Origin: Halococcus morrhuae DSM 1307
Lineage (GTDB): Archaea > Halobacteriota > Halobacteria > Halobacteriales > Halococcaceae
Direction: 5' to 3'
DNA: 64,000 bases
NCBI RefSeq assembly: GCF_000336695.1
Contig: NZ_AOMC01000070.1
Coordinates: 1,023 to 65,022, forward strand
The notes beneath the pieces were generated by a model. The model saw nothing but the letters and a program-made list of their open reading frames with translations. It was not told the DNA's origin and ran no database searches. Of this stretch, positions 32,072-40,358 are shown piece by piece. The position numbers and the translations under genes are program-made. Each line of letters starts with the position of its first letter. The stretch's first letter is position 1.

Positions 32072-33265
32072 ATGAGTGAGGACTTCTACTCGGTACTCGG
32101 CGTCTCGCGCGACGCCGGCGAGGACGAAATCAAACAGGCCTATCGCAAGCAGGCCGCCGAGTACCACCCCGACGTCTCCGACGACCCGAACGCCGACGAG
32201 AAGTTCAAACAGGCGAAGAAGGCAAAGGAGGTGCTCACCGACGACCAGAAACGCCAGGCCTACGACCAAATGGGTCACGAGCGCTTCGAGCAGGCCGAAA
32301 AACGCGGCGGGTTCGACGGCGGCGGTGCGGGGCGGGGCGGCGGGATGGGCGGCATGGGCGGTGCCGGCGGCGACCCGTTCGGCGGCATGGGTGGCGGCGG
32401 GATGGGCGGTGGCGGGCTCGGCGACATCTTCGAGCAGTTCTTCAACGGCGGTGGCGGTCGCGGCGGCGGTGGCCAGAGCGGCCCACGCCAGGGCTCCGAT
32501 CTCAGAACCGACCTCTCGATCGAACTGGAGGAGGCCGCCGCGGGCGCAGAAAAGCAGTTCACCATCACCCGCCCCGAGACCTGCCCGGACTGTGAGGGAT
32601 CGGGCCATCCCGAAAGCGCCGACGCCGAAACCTGCCCGCAGTGTGACGGCCGCGGCCAGACGACACAGGTCCAGCAGACCTCGCTCGGCCGCGTCCAGCA
32701 GACCCAGACCTGTCGGCGCTGTGGCGGCGACGGCACACTCTACTCCGAGGACTGTTCGACCTGCGGCGGCGACGGCCACGTACGCAACGAAGCCAGCCTC
32801 TCGGTCGAGGTCCCCCCTGGCATCCGCGACGGCCAGACCCTCCGGATGGAGCGCGAGGGCGCACCCGGCGAGAACGGCGGGCCCAATGGTGATTTGCTCA
32901 TCGAGATCAGCGTCCGCAAACACCCCGAGTTCGATCGCGAAGGCAACGATCTCGCCCACCGCGCGGCCATCTCCTTCCCCCAGGCGACCTTCGGCGCAAC
33001 CATCGAAGTACCCACGCTCGACGGCACCGTCGAAATGGACATCCCTGCCGGCACTCAGAGCGGCGAGACCTTCCGCCTCGAAGGGAAGGGCATGCCCCGC
33101 CTGCGCCGCCGCGGCACCGGCGATCTCTTCGTCCGCACGCAGGTCATCACCCCCGACGAACTGAACGAGGACCAGCGCGACGCGCTCGAAGCGTTCGCCG
33201 AGGCCGGCGGCGAGGAGATCGAGGTCGAGGAAGGGTTTTTCGAGAAGCTCAAACACTCGCTCTAG
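32072..33265 (+). CDS. dnaJ: chaperone protein DnaJ (Hsp40)
   Basis: A 397-residue type I Hsp40. The J domain occupies residues 1-70 with HPD at 32-34; a Gly/Met/Phe-rich linker follows (about 80-140); the zinc domain has four repeats (CPDCEGSG, CPQCDGRG, CRRCGGDG, CSTCGGDG); and the C-terminal substrate domains close the protein. It stimulates DnaK ATPase and delivers unfolded proteins. Unlike the common grpE-dnaK-dnaJ order, neither partner lies in this window. The start at 32072 gives the canonical MSEDFYSVLGVSRDA. The gene ends at a T6 terminator and a stem-loop-rich gap. Confidence 0.97.
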   Translation: MSEDFYSVLGVSRDAGEDEIKQAYRKQAAEYHPDVSDDPNADEKFKQAKKAKEVLTDDQKRQAYDQMGHERFEQAEKRGGFDGGGAGRGGGMGGMGGAGGDPFGGMGGGGMGGGGLGDIFEQFFNGGGGRGGGGQSGPRQGSDLRTDLSIELEEAAAGAEKQFTITRPETCPDCEGSGHPESADAETCPQCDGRGQTTQVQQTSLGRVQQTQTCRRCGGDGTLYSEDCSTCGGDGHVRNEASLSVEVPPGIRDGQTLRMEREGAPGENGGPNGDLLIEISVRKHPEFDREGNDLAHRAAISFPQATFGATIEVPTLDGTVEMDIPAGTQSGETFRLEGKGMPRLRRRGTGDLFVRTQVITPDELNEDQRDALEAFAEAGGEEIEVEEGFFEKLKHSL

Positions 33266-33272
33266 AACCCAC

Positions 33273-33278
33273 TTTTTT
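33273..33278 (+). terminator. T-run terminator after dnaJ
   Basis: Six consecutive T residues follow the dnaJ stop by about eight bases, typical of intrinsic archaeal termination at U-runs. Confidence 0.5.
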
Positions 33279-33279
33279 A

Positions 33280-33600
33280 CTCCTCGGGTGCGCTCGCTTT
33301 GCTCGCGCACCACTCGTCGCAAAAACCTGGACTAAAAACTCCCGCTCACTCGGCCTTCGGCCTCGCTCACGGTGAACCGCGCTCGCTGCTCACGGTTCAC
33401 TTCGTTCACCGTTCGCTTTCCGAGGTTCTCCCTCCGGTCGAACCTCGCTTCGCTCGCGCGGACACGACTGCTCCACAACCGCACAGCACGCCTCCGCCGA
33501 AGCCCTCGGCGCGCGCTCCCTTCGGTCGCTACTCACTCGCTTCGCTCGCTCGCGCCCCTCGCCCTTCATCCACCAGGACCGCACCGCGGCCGCGTAGCCG
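33280..33600. repeat. stem-loop-rich intergenic block
   Basis: The 388-base gap after dnaJ holds no credible gene apart from the small one at 33654. It is full of short perfect inverted repeats: GTGCGC/GCGCAC (33288-33310), GGCC-TTC-GGCC (33352-33362), GTGAACCG/CGGTTCAC (33372-33400) and CGAGGTTC/GAACCTCG (about 33420-33447), plus repeated CGCTTCGCTCGC-like words whose loops read TTCG. This pattern recurs in haloarchaeal intergenic DNA; its function is unknown. Confidence 0.7.
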
Positions 33601-33653
33601 GCAGGCGCACGGCGAGCCACCGAGTATAACCGTCGGCGAGCGCTGGTATCGAC

Positions 33654-33803
33654 ATGGCAGAGACAGAACCCGCCGTCGAGACGTTTCTGGACCGTGCGGA
33701 CGCGGTGTTCGAGGATTACGAGAACGGTTACGTGGACCCCGATGCAGCGCTGTCGACGCTCGAATCACACGTCGACACGCTGCGCGAGGATCTCGAATCG
33801 TAG
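33654..33803 (+). CDS. small acidic helical protein, 49 residues
   Basis: A 49-residue open frame starting MAETEPAVETFLDRADAVFE and ending TLREDLES, strongly acidic and predicted fully helical, as for real haloarchaeal microproteins. Codon use is GC-rich in third positions throughout, and it begins at a good distance after the repeat block, on the same strand as the aminotransferase gene that starts 44 bases after its stop. A TATA-like AGTATAAC (about 33622-33630) lies about 25-30 bases before its ATG. It may be independent or part of the aminotransferase transcript. No function can be assigned. Confidence 0.65.
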   Translation: MAETEPAVETFLDRADAVFEDYENGYVDPDAALSTLESHVDTLREDLES

Positions 33804-33847
33804 CGAAAACCTGAACAGTTATCGCATTTCGGGCCGCGAGTAGAGAC

Positions 33848-34969
33848 ATGACGGACTTCTCGAACCGGGTCGAATCGGTCGCCATCAGCGGCATCCGTGA
33901 AGTGTTCGAGGCGGCCGGCGGCGACGCCATCAACCTCGGCCTCGGACAGCCCGACTTCCCGACGCCCGATCACGCACGACAGGCCGCCGTCGACGCCATC
34001 GAGAGCGGCGCGGCCGACGGCTACACCTCGAACGCCGGCATCCCCGACCTCCGTGAGGCGGTGAGCGACAAACATGCTCGGGACAACGATCTCGATGTCG
34101 ATCCGGACGAGATCATCGCCACCGCCGGCGGGAGCGAGGCACTCCATCTCGCGATGGAGGCCCACGTGAGTTCGGGCGAGGAGGTCATCGTTCCCGATCC
34201 CGGCTTCGTCTCCTACGCCGCACTCACTCATCTCGCGGGTGGCGAGCCCGTTCCGATCGAACTCCGCGAGGATCTCACGATGAGTCCCGCGGCGGTCGAG
34301 GAGGCGATCACCGACGATACCGCCGCGTTCGTCGTCAACAGCCCCGCCAACCCCACCGGGGCCGTCCAGAGCGAAGAGGACATGCGCGAGTTCGCCCGGA
34401 TCGCCGACGAACACGACGTGCTCTGCATCTCGGACGAGGTCTACGAGCACATCGTCTTCGAGGGCGAACACCACAGCCCCATGAAATTCGCCGAAACGGA
34501 CAACGTCGTCGTGGTGAACGCCTGCTCGAAGGCCTACTCGATGACCGGCTGGCGGCTCGGCTGGATCGCGGCGAGCGAGCGCCGCACCGACCGCATGCTC
34601 CGCGTCCACCAGTACGTCCAGGCCTGCGCGAGCGCGCCCGCCCAGTACGCCGCCGCAGCCGCCCTCTCGGGCCCACAGGATCCCGTTCACGAGATGGTCG
34701 ATGCCTTCGAGCAGCGCCGTGACGTCCTGCTCGACGGGCTCGCCGACGCGGGTCTCGACACGCCCACGCCCGAGGGTGCGTTCTACGCGATGCCCGACGC
34801 GCCGGAGGGCTGGGTCGACGAATGTCTCGACCGCGGCGTGGTCGTCGTTCCTGGCGAGGCCTTCGGCAACGGCGGCGAGGGGTACGCCCGCATCTCCTAC
34901 GCGACGGGCATCGAGGAGCTCAAAGACGCCATCGAGATCATGGGCGACGCCGCGAACGCGGTTCGCTGA
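33848..34969 (+). CDS. class I/II aminotransferase (PLP-dependent)
   Basis: A 373-residue fold-type I aminotransferase of the aspartate/aromatic group. INLGLGQPDFPTPDHARQAA and GGSEALHLAMEA are N-terminal features; NSPANPTGAVQSEEDMREFA contains the Asn that faces PLP; SDEVYEHIVFEGEHHSP gives the Asp and Tyr; the Schiff-base Lys is in NACSKAYSMTGWRLGWIAA. A GTTATCGC element lies 22-30 bases before the start. The substrate (aspartate, aromatic or alanine) is not determinable. No pathway neighbours are present. Confidence 0.94.
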   Translation: MTDFSNRVESVAISGIREVFEAAGGDAINLGLGQPDFPTPDHARQAAVDAIESGAADGYTSNAGIPDLREAVSDKHARDNDLDVDPDEIIATAGGSEALHLAMEAHVSSGEEVIVPDPGFVSYAALTHLAGGEPVPIELREDLTMSPAAVEEAITDDTAAFVVNSPANPTGAVQSEEDMREFARIADEHDVLCISDEVYEHIVFEGEHHSPMKFAETDNVVVVNACSKAYSMTGWRLGWIAASERRTDRMLRVHQYVQACASAPAQYAAAAALSGPQDPVHEMVDAFEQRRDVLLDGLADAGLDTPTPEGAFYAMPDAPEGWVDECLDRGVVVVPGEAFGNGGEGYARISYATGIEELKDAIEIMGDAANAVR

Positions 34970-35034
34970 CACCGCTAACGCTCCGCCGGACGGGCAAATT
35001 TCCCGTAATATGTCGTGATCGGTACCGAACGCTA

Positions 35035-35052
35035 CATCATAATATATTACTC
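35035..35052 (+). promoter_or_regulatory. AT-rich promoter region of the sugar porter gene
   Basis: ATCATAATATATTACTCG is the only AT-rich stretch in the 207-base gap before the transporter. It lies about 125-140 bases before the chosen ATG (35177) or about 60-75 before an alternative in-frame GTG at 35111, so a leadered message is likely. Confidence 0.4.
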
Positions 35053-35176
35053 GCGTCCGTGTTAATGTCTGTGTAATGGTTCATCGAACAGACCGAACGA
35101 GAGTCTCCGTGTGTCATCGAGAACAGCCACAGCGGAACCGTCCCGATCGAGTCCGGCCGATGTCCGGTGGTTGTCG

Positions 35177-36607
35177 ATGAATATCGCCGACCGGTTGCTC
35201 AACGCCGAGCGCGAACACAGCACCTTCGTCTACGTCATCGCCGCCATCGCCGCTCTCAACGGGCTGTTGTTCGGCTTCGATATCGGCGTCATCTCCGGTG
35301 CACTGCTCTACATCGACCAGACGTTCACGCTGTCGCCGTTTTTGGAAGGGGTCGTCACCAGCAGCGTGCTCGTGGGAGCGATGATCGGCGCGGCGACCGG
35401 CGGGAAACTGGCCGATCGATTCGGCCGTCGTCGGCTGACGCTCGCGGGTGCGGCCGTCTTCTTCGTCGGCTCGTTCGGGATGGCGCTGTCGCCGACGATC
35501 GAGTGGCTCGTCTTCTGGCGGGTCGTCGAGGGTACCGCCGTCGGCGTCGCGTCGATCGTCGGCCCGCTGCTGATCTCGGAGACCGCTCCCTCCGACATCC
35601 GCGGCGCGCTCGGCTTCCTCCAGCAGCTGATGATCACGATCGGCATCCTCCTGGCGTACGTCGTCAACTACGCCTTCGCCCCCGAGTTCCTCGGCATCAC
35701 CGGCTGGCGCTGGATGCTGTGGTTCGGCGCGGTGCCCGCCACGGTGCTGGCGATCGGGACCTATTTCCTGCCCGAGAGCCCGCGCTGGCTCATCGAGCAC
35801 GACCGGATCGAGGAGGCAAAGAGCGTGCTCTCGCGCATTCGCGACACGGACGACGTCGACGATGAGATCGATAACGTCCGCGAGGTCAGCGAGATTGAGG
35901 AGAAGGGTGGCCTCTCGGATCTGCTCGAACCGTGGGTTCGCCCGGCGCTCGTCATCGGCGTCGGCCTCGCGGTCATCCAGCAGGTCAGCGGCATCAACAC
36001 CGTCATCTACTACGCACCGACGATCCTCAACAACATCGGGTTCAACGAGATCGCCTCGATCGTCGGGACGGTCGGCGTCGGCGTCGTCAACGTGCTGCTG
36101 ACGGTCGTCGCCATCCTTCTCGTCGATCGTGTGGGCCGGCGGCCGCTGTTGCTCGTCGGTACCGCCGGGATGACTGTGATGCTCGGGATACTGGGCCTCG
36201 GCTTCGTCCTGCCAGGGCTGTCGGGCGTCGTCGGCTACGTGACGCTCGCGAGCATGATCGGCTACGTCGCCTTCTACGCGATCAGCCTCGGCCCGGTGTT
36301 CTGGCTGCTCATCTCGGAGATCTATCCGCTTCGCATCCGCGGGACCGCCGAGGGCGTCGCCAGCGTGTTCAACTGGGGTGCGAACTTCCTCGTCGCGCTG
36401 ACCTTCCTCCCGCTGATCAACAGGCTCGGCGAGGGGCTCTCGTTCTGGCTGCTCGGCGGGTTCTGCCTCCTCGCGTTCGTGTTCATCTACGCGCGCGTTC
36501 CCGAGACGATGGGACGCTCGCTCGAAGAGATCGAGGCCGACCTCCGCGAGAGCGCCATCGTTGGCTCTGACAGCGAGGAACGCCCGGAATCCGTGACGAA
36601 CGACTGA
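35177..36607 (+). CDS. MFS sugar porter family transporter
   Basis: A 476-residue 12-helix major facilitator of the sugar porter family. Signatures are NGLLFGFDIGVISGALLYID in helix 1, the loop DRFGRRRLTLAG, the mid-protein PESPRWLIEHDR, the helix-7 QQVSGINTVIYYAPTI and the closing PETMGRSLEEIEADL. The family takes up sugars or polyols by H+ or Na+ symport; the exact sugar cannot be read. Two starts are possible: ATG 35177 (chosen, MNIADRLLNA) or GTG 35111, which would add a charged 22-residue extension. Confidence 0.93.
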   Translation: MNIADRLLNAEREHSTFVYVIAAIAALNGLLFGFDIGVISGALLYIDQTFTLSPFLEGVVTSSVLVGAMIGAATGGKLADRFGRRRLTLAGAAVFFVGSFGMALSPTIEWLVFWRVVEGTAVGVASIVGPLLISETAPSDIRGALGFLQQLMITIGILLAYVVNYAFAPEFLGITGWRWMLWFGAVPATVLAIGTYFLPESPRWLIEHDRIEEAKSVLSRIRDTDDVDDEIDNVREVSEIEEKGGLSDLLEPWVRPALVIGVGLAVIQQVSGINTVIYYAPTILNNIGFNEIASIVGTVGVGVVNVLLTVVAILLVDRVGRRPLLLVGTAGMTVMLGILGLGFVLPGLSGVVGYVTLASMIGYVAFYAISLGPVFWLLISEIYPLRIRGTAEGVASVFNWGANFLVALTFLPLINRLGEGLSFWLLGGFCLLAFVFIYARVPETMGRSLEEIEADLRESAIVGSDSEERPESVTND

Positions 36608-36710
36608 GATCGCTTCGGTCACAACCGTTCGTAAGAGCGGCCCACATCGCCCGACGTGACGGGTCGACGACTGCCCATACAACTATGTGATTGACAGTTC
36701 TAGTGTGGGC

Positions 36711-37562
36711 ATGGCTATTGCACGGCACGGCGACGGGATCGGTGGTGAGTTCGCCGCGCTTGCCTCGCAGGTCCACCCGGTGTTCATGCTGCCACCGCTC
36801 GCCGCGTCCTGGTTCGGCGCGGTGCTCGCTCCGTCGCTTCTGCCGCAGGTGGCGTTCGTCCACATGCTGGCGATGTTCTTCGCAGTCTACACCGCCCACG
36901 TCAAGGATGGCTACGTCGATTTCTACCTCCGTAGCGAGGACGACGACCACCCGCTGACGTTGGCGGGCTGTCGCCTCGGACTCGCACTCTCGACGACGGG
37001 CTTCGCGCTCTGTACCGGCTGGCTCTGGCTCGCCGTCGGGCCGGGTGCAGCGATTGTGACCCTGCCGACGTGGTTCATCGCCTACCTCCACGCACCTCAG
37101 CTCGACACCAACCCGATCGGCGCGACGCTCGGCTATCCGCTCGGCATCGCCCTCGCGATCGTCGGCGGCTACTACGCACAGACCACGACGATCTCGGCCC
37201 CGCTGCTCGCCTTCGCGGCGGTCTTCCTCGTGCTCCTCTCGGGGATCAAGGTCATCGACGACGCGAAGGACTACGACTACGATCGTTCGATCAGCAAGCG
37301 CACCGTCGCGGTGGCGCTCGGTCGCGAGCGGGCCCGCCGGAGCGCCCACGCTCTCATCGGGCTCGCACTCGTGGGCGTGCTCGCCGGTGCGTTCCTCGAA
37401 CTGTTCCCGCCGAGTACCGCCCTCGCCGCTGCCGCCTTCGGCGTCGTCGCGCTCGCTACCCGTCGGTTCGAACCTCAGCGCGCGACCGAACTACTCATGC
37501 GTGGCTCGTATCTGTTCCTGGCGCTGCTCTTTCTCGCCGTACTCGTCCGTCCGCTGTCGTGA
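36711..37562 (+). CDS. UbiA-family prenyltransferase
   Basis: A 283-residue membrane protein with about eight hydrophobic helices. The two Asp-rich motifs of the UbiA family are seen in diverged form: AHVKDGYVDFYLRSEDD and VIDDAKDYDYDRSISKRTVA. Family members attach isoprenoids to aromatic or lipid acceptors (menaquinone, heme, archaeal lipid or carotenoid steps). HVKDG replaces the usual first-motif NDxxD, so the acceptor is likely atypical. The start at 36711 is chosen at MAIARHG; a nearer upstream start (36687) adds eight residues. No quinone or carotenoid genes are adjacent. Confidence 0.82.
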   Translation: MAIARHGDGIGGEFAALASQVHPVFMLPPLAASWFGAVLAPSLLPQVAFVHMLAMFFAVYTAHVKDGYVDFYLRSEDDDHPLTLAGCRLGLALSTTGFALCTGWLWLAVGPGAAIVTLPTWFIAYLHAPQLDTNPIGATLGYPLGIALAIVGGYYAQTTTISAPLLAFAAVFLVLLSGIKVIDDAKDYDYDRSISKRTVAVALGRERARRSAHALIGLALVGVLAGAFLELFPPSTALAAAAFGVVALATRRFEPQRATELLMRGSYLFLALLFLAVLVRPLS

Positions 37563-37655
37563 GTCGGTCGCCGGCATCTCCCGTTCCGGGGGGAGTGTGC
37601 CCGCTGAGAAACAGTTGGTTCGGCTGTCGCTCCTCGATGGAGCCCCGAAACTCCA

Positions 37656-38834
37656 TCAGTTGGCGGTACTCACGATCTTCACCACGTCACCCTCTTCGAG
37701 TTCGTGATCGTCGCCGATCCGCCGATCCGAGCGCGCGTCCACGGCGTGGAGATAGCCGTCACCGATGTCCGAGTGGACGGCGTAGGCGAGATCGAGCGGC
37801 GTCGAGCCGCTCGGCAACAGGAACGCGTCCGGTAGGACGTTGCCCTGGCCGTCGGTCCACTTCGTCTCGTTCTGGACGGGATACACAGTAATATTGTCGA
37901 GCAGGTCGTAGACGGCCGTATCGAGTGCTCGCTGAACGCCGGTGCCGCCGTGGGTCGCCATGAGGTCGCGCAACTCGTCGAGCTGCGTGCGCTGGGCGTC
38001 CGTGAGCTCGCCAGCGACCGAGAAGTCGGGGTCGCCGGGATCGTAGTCGATGGCCCCACCCTCGACGCCACGGCGGAGCGCGAGTTCGCCCTCGGCGCTC
38101 GCCGGGATCGTCTCGGCGAGCTCCTGAAGCCGTTCGACGTTGCCTGTGGGCGCGATATCGGCTTTGTTCGCCACGACGACGAGCGGTTTCGTGCGCGCAC
38201 GGATGTCGCGGGCCAGTTCGCGCCGATGGTCGTCGGTCCACTCGCGCGGATCGGCGGGGTAGTCGAGTTCGCGCAGCGTCGCAGCGATCGCCGCCTCGCT
38301 CGCGCCGACGCCGGTGAGCATCTCCGCGAGCGATTCGTCGATATCGAACCCCGGGGATCGGGACTGGCGCTCGACGGATTCCCAGTTGCGCGCGATGATG
38401 CCCGCAAGCCAGCGCTCGATCTCCTCGGTGACGAAGTCGACGTCCTCGGCGGGATCGTGGGCACCGATCTCGACTGGTTCACCCTCGGCGTTCGTCCCGC
38501 CGGAGGCGTCGACGACGTTGAGGATGACGTCGGCGCTCGTGAGTTCGTCGAGGAACTGGTTGCCCAGTCCTCGTCCTTCGTGTGCGCCCGGCACCAGCCC
38601 GGCGACATCGAGCAGCTCGATCGGGACATAGCGTGTGCCGTCGTGGCAGTCGTCGTCGCCACAGCGCTCGTCACGTGCGAGACATGGACAGTCGGTACGG
38701 ACGTGCGAGACCCCGTGATTCGGGTCGATCGTCGTGAACGGATAGCCCGCGACGTCGACGTCGGCCATCGTCGCCGCGGCGAAGAACGTCGACTTGCCGG
38801 CGTTCGGCTTGCCAGCAAGCGCGAGCGAGAGCAT
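37656..38834 (-). CDS. Obg/YchF-type TRAFAC GTPase with TGS domain
   Basis: A 392-residue translation-factor-class P-loop protein. G1 is AGKPNAGKST, G3 is DVAGLVPGAHEGRGLGNQFL, and G4 is NKAD, which gives GTP specificity; bacterial YchF has the ATP-selective NxxE instead. The central acidic insert FDIDESLAEMLTGVGASEAA is typical of the archaeal family, and the C-terminal TGS domain (TVYPVQNETKW to GDVVKIVSTAN) binds RNA. It probably associates with ribosomes. The start at 38834 (MLSLALAGKP) is chosen at the conserved beta-1. A bactofilin-like gene starts upstream on the same strand, its stop 8 bases before this start. Confidence 0.93.
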   Translation of the reverse strand: MLSLALAGKPNAGKSTFFAAATMADVDVAGYPFTTIDPNHGVSHVRTDCPCLARDERCGDDDCHDGTRYVPIELLDVAGLVPGAHEGRGLGNQFLDELTSADVILNVVDASGGTNAEGEPVEIGAHDPAEDVDFVTEEIERWLAGIIARNWESVERQSRSPGFDIDESLAEMLTGVGASEAAIAATLRELDYPADPREWTDDHRRELARDIRARTKPLVVVANKADIAPTGNVERLQELAETIPASAEGELALRRGVEGGAIDYDPGDPDFSVAGELTDAQRTQLDELRDLMATHGGTGVQRALDTAVYDLLDNITVYPVQNETKWTDGQGNVLPDAFLLPSGSTPLDLAYAVHSDIGDGYLHAVDARSDRRIGDDHELEEGDVVKIVSTAN

Positions 38835-38841
38835 GGCTCGA

Positions 38842-39801
38842 TTACTCGGCCGATGTGAAACTGCCTTTCGATTCGTCGAGTTCGGCCCGCTCGTCGGTCG
38901 ATTCCGCCCGTTCGTCGACCGACTCGTCACTTTCGTCGCCGTCGGCCGGAGCGGGGGCAGCGAGGTCGTCGCGCCCCTGGACGATGGTCATCTCGCCGCG
39001 GGTGCGCATCGCTCCCTCGACGACCGCCCCCTCGTGGAGGCGCAGTTGTTCGCAGGCGATATCGCCACGGACGTGGGCTCCTGCGGCGATCTCGACCGAT
39101 CCACCGCGGGTCGTCACGTCGCCGTGTACAGTAGTGCCCCGCTCGACGGTGATCGATTCGCGTGCACGGAGACTGCCGAACAGTTCGCTGTCCTCGCCGA
39201 CGACGATCGATTCGGCACGGAGGTTGCCGTGGAGCCGACAGTCGTCGCCGACCCGAGCGGGCGTCGAGACGCGCCAGGCGTCGTCGCCGACGGTGGCGTT
39301 TTTCGGAACCACGACCGGCTGTTCGTCGTGGCCCTCGAACACCTCCGAGAGCACGTCGTCGGCCATCTCCTCCTCGCCGAGTCTGAGGAGATGGGTGAGA
39401 TACGTAAAGAGGAAGACGAGCGTCGGCACCGGGTTGCGGATGACGATCCAGCCGTTGGCGTCGAACCCCTCCGCGATCTCGACGTCGTCGCCGATGTCGA
39501 GGTCGCCGGCGACGACGAGCTGGCCGTCGATCTCGGCGCGCTCGCCGATGTAGGCGTTCTCGCCGACGAGGACGTTGCCCGAGACCGTACACCACATGTC
39601 GAGCCGGCAGTCGGAGCTGGCCTCGATATCGCCCTCGAAGGAGACCTGCTCGCCGGCGACGACGTTCCGGCCGCGCACGCCCAGGGAGATCGTGCTCTGG
39701 GTGCCGACGATCACGTCGACGTCGGTCACGATGGCGTGTTCTTCGACCGTCGTCCCGTCTGGCACGACGAGTTCGGAAAGCGGGTCCGAGCGAAACGACA
39801 C
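38842..39801 (-). CDS. bactofilin-like polymer-forming cytoskeletal protein
   Basis: A 319-residue protein composed of two beta-helical bactofilin-type segments. The first (residues about 20-115) has repeating VxGxxxI turns such as SGNVLVGENAYIGERAEIDG and GQLVVAGDLDIGDDVEIAEG; the second (about 170-275) has GNLRAESIVVGEDSELFGSL and TTVHGDVTTRGGSVEIAAGA. Between them lies the hydrophobic NPVPTLVFLFTYLTHLLRLG, possibly membrane-associating, and the C-terminal 45 residues are acidic. Bactofilins polymerise without nucleotide. The start is GTG at 39801, with GATTTATTAGC 21-31 bases upstream. The next gene in the operon is a GTPase. Confidence 0.82.
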   Translation of the reverse strand: MSFRSDPLSELVVPDGTTVEEHAIVTDVDVIVGTQSTISLGVRGRNVVAGEQVSFEGDIEASSDCRLDMWCTVSGNVLVGENAYIGERAEIDGQLVVAGDLDIGDDVEIAEGFDANGWIVIRNPVPTLVFLFTYLTHLLRLGEEEMADDVLSEVFEGHDEQPVVVPKNATVGDDAWRVSTPARVGDDCRLHGNLRAESIVVGEDSELFGSLRARESITVERGTTVHGDVTTRGGSVEIAAGAHVRGDIACEQLRLHEGAVVEGAMRTRGEMTIVQGRDDLAAPAPADGDESDESVDERAESTDERAELDESKGSFTSAE

Positions 39802-39821
39802 ACCGTCGATCCGGGGCCATC

Positions 39822-39832
39822 GCTAATAAATC
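39822..39832 (-). promoter_or_regulatory. TATA-like box for the bactofilin/GTPase operon
   Basis: GATTTATTAGC on the minus strand lies 21-31 bases before the GTG at 39801 and supports that start. Confidence 0.5.
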
Positions 39833-39858
39833 CCGCCTCCCGTCACGAACGCGAGCGG

Positions 39859-39867
39859 CTTTTATCC
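39859..39867 (+). promoter_or_regulatory. TATA-like box for the DUF5800 gene
   Basis: CTTTTATCC lies 21-29 bases before the ATG at 39888, a typical haloarchaeal leaderless promoter. Confidence 0.5.
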
Positions 39868-39887
39868 GTGACGGGCGTAATCGGGGT

Positions 39888-40085
39888 ATGACTGCGCTGT
39901 CGTTCGACGAGCAGGGCGTCGATGTCGTCTACGAAGGCACGGAGTTCCGCCTCGAACGCGCCCTCGTCGAGGAGGCCACCGGCAAGACCTATCCCGACGT
40001 CACCGACCACGAAGTGCTCAAGATCGTCGCCCCGGACCCGAACCTCTCGGGCGAACCGAAACGCATCGGCGACATCACCGCCTGA
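39888..40085 (+). CDS. DUF5800 family small protein
   Basis: A 65-residue small acidic protein that resembles the haloarchaeal DUF5800 family. Sequence starts MTALSFDEQGVDVVYEGTEF and ends NLSGEPKRIGDITA; the helix-turn pattern around LVEEATGKTYPDVTDHEVLK suggests a compact alpha/beta fold. No function is known. It has its own TATA-like box and is divergent from the bactofilin operon, followed by the 44-residue membrane protein. Confidence 0.8.
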   Translation: MTALSFDEQGVDVVYEGTEFRLERALVEEATGKTYPDVTDHEVLKIVAPDPNLSGEPKRIGDITA

Positions 40086-40090
40086 GCAGG

Positions 40091-40097
40091 ATTTAAG
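40091..40097 (+). promoter_or_regulatory. TATA-like box for the small membrane protein at 40121
   Basis: ATTTAAG lies 24-30 bases before the ATG at 40121, directly after the DUF5800 stop. Confidence 0.45.
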
Positions 40098-40120
40098 TTC
40101 CCGCCCGGACTGGCTCGACC

Positions 40121-40255
40121 ATGAGCGCGCTCTCGAAATACGATCACCCGGCGTGGTTGACGATCGCGAGTACGGTCGTCGGCTACGGCGTGATCCTGAT
40201 CGCGATGACCGTCGTCCTCTTTCTGGTTCCGTACCTGCTTTTCACGCTGCTCTGA
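40121..40255 (+). CDS. small single-helix membrane protein, 44 residues
   Basis: A 44-residue protein, too short for a usual gene call, beginning MSALSKYDHPAWLTIASTVV and continuing as one long hydrophobic helix with Pro-Tyr in the middle of the C-terminal part. A TATA-like ATTTAAG lies 24-30 bases before the ATG. The short hydrophilic N-terminus plus one transmembrane segment is the layout of haloarchaeal single-span proteins. It lies between the DUF5800 gene and a convergent hypothetical gene. Function unknown. Confidence 0.65.
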   Translation: MSALSKYDHPAWLTIASTVVGYGVILIAMTVVLFLVPYLLFTLL

Positions 40256-40358
40256 TCGTACTGTCGAACGGAGCTGATCGGAGATTCACGAGGCGCAAAC
40301 GTCGCCCGTTGTGGTGGAGTTCCACGATCTTCCCTTTACGCACTTCCGACCGACAGTA

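Noticed and set aside
31964-33322. Minus-strand open frame opposite dnaJ
   Set aside because: It mirrors the Gly-rich and Cys-rich repeats of dnaJ and has no independent motif.
33280-33600. Hairpin block considered as a CRISPR array
   Set aside because: There are no equal-length repeats with regular unique spacers, and no cas genes are in the window.
35114-36682. 522-codon minus-strand open frame opposite the sugar porter
   Set aside because: Its translation is an Asp/Arg/His-rich shadow; the plus strand encodes clear MFS signatures.
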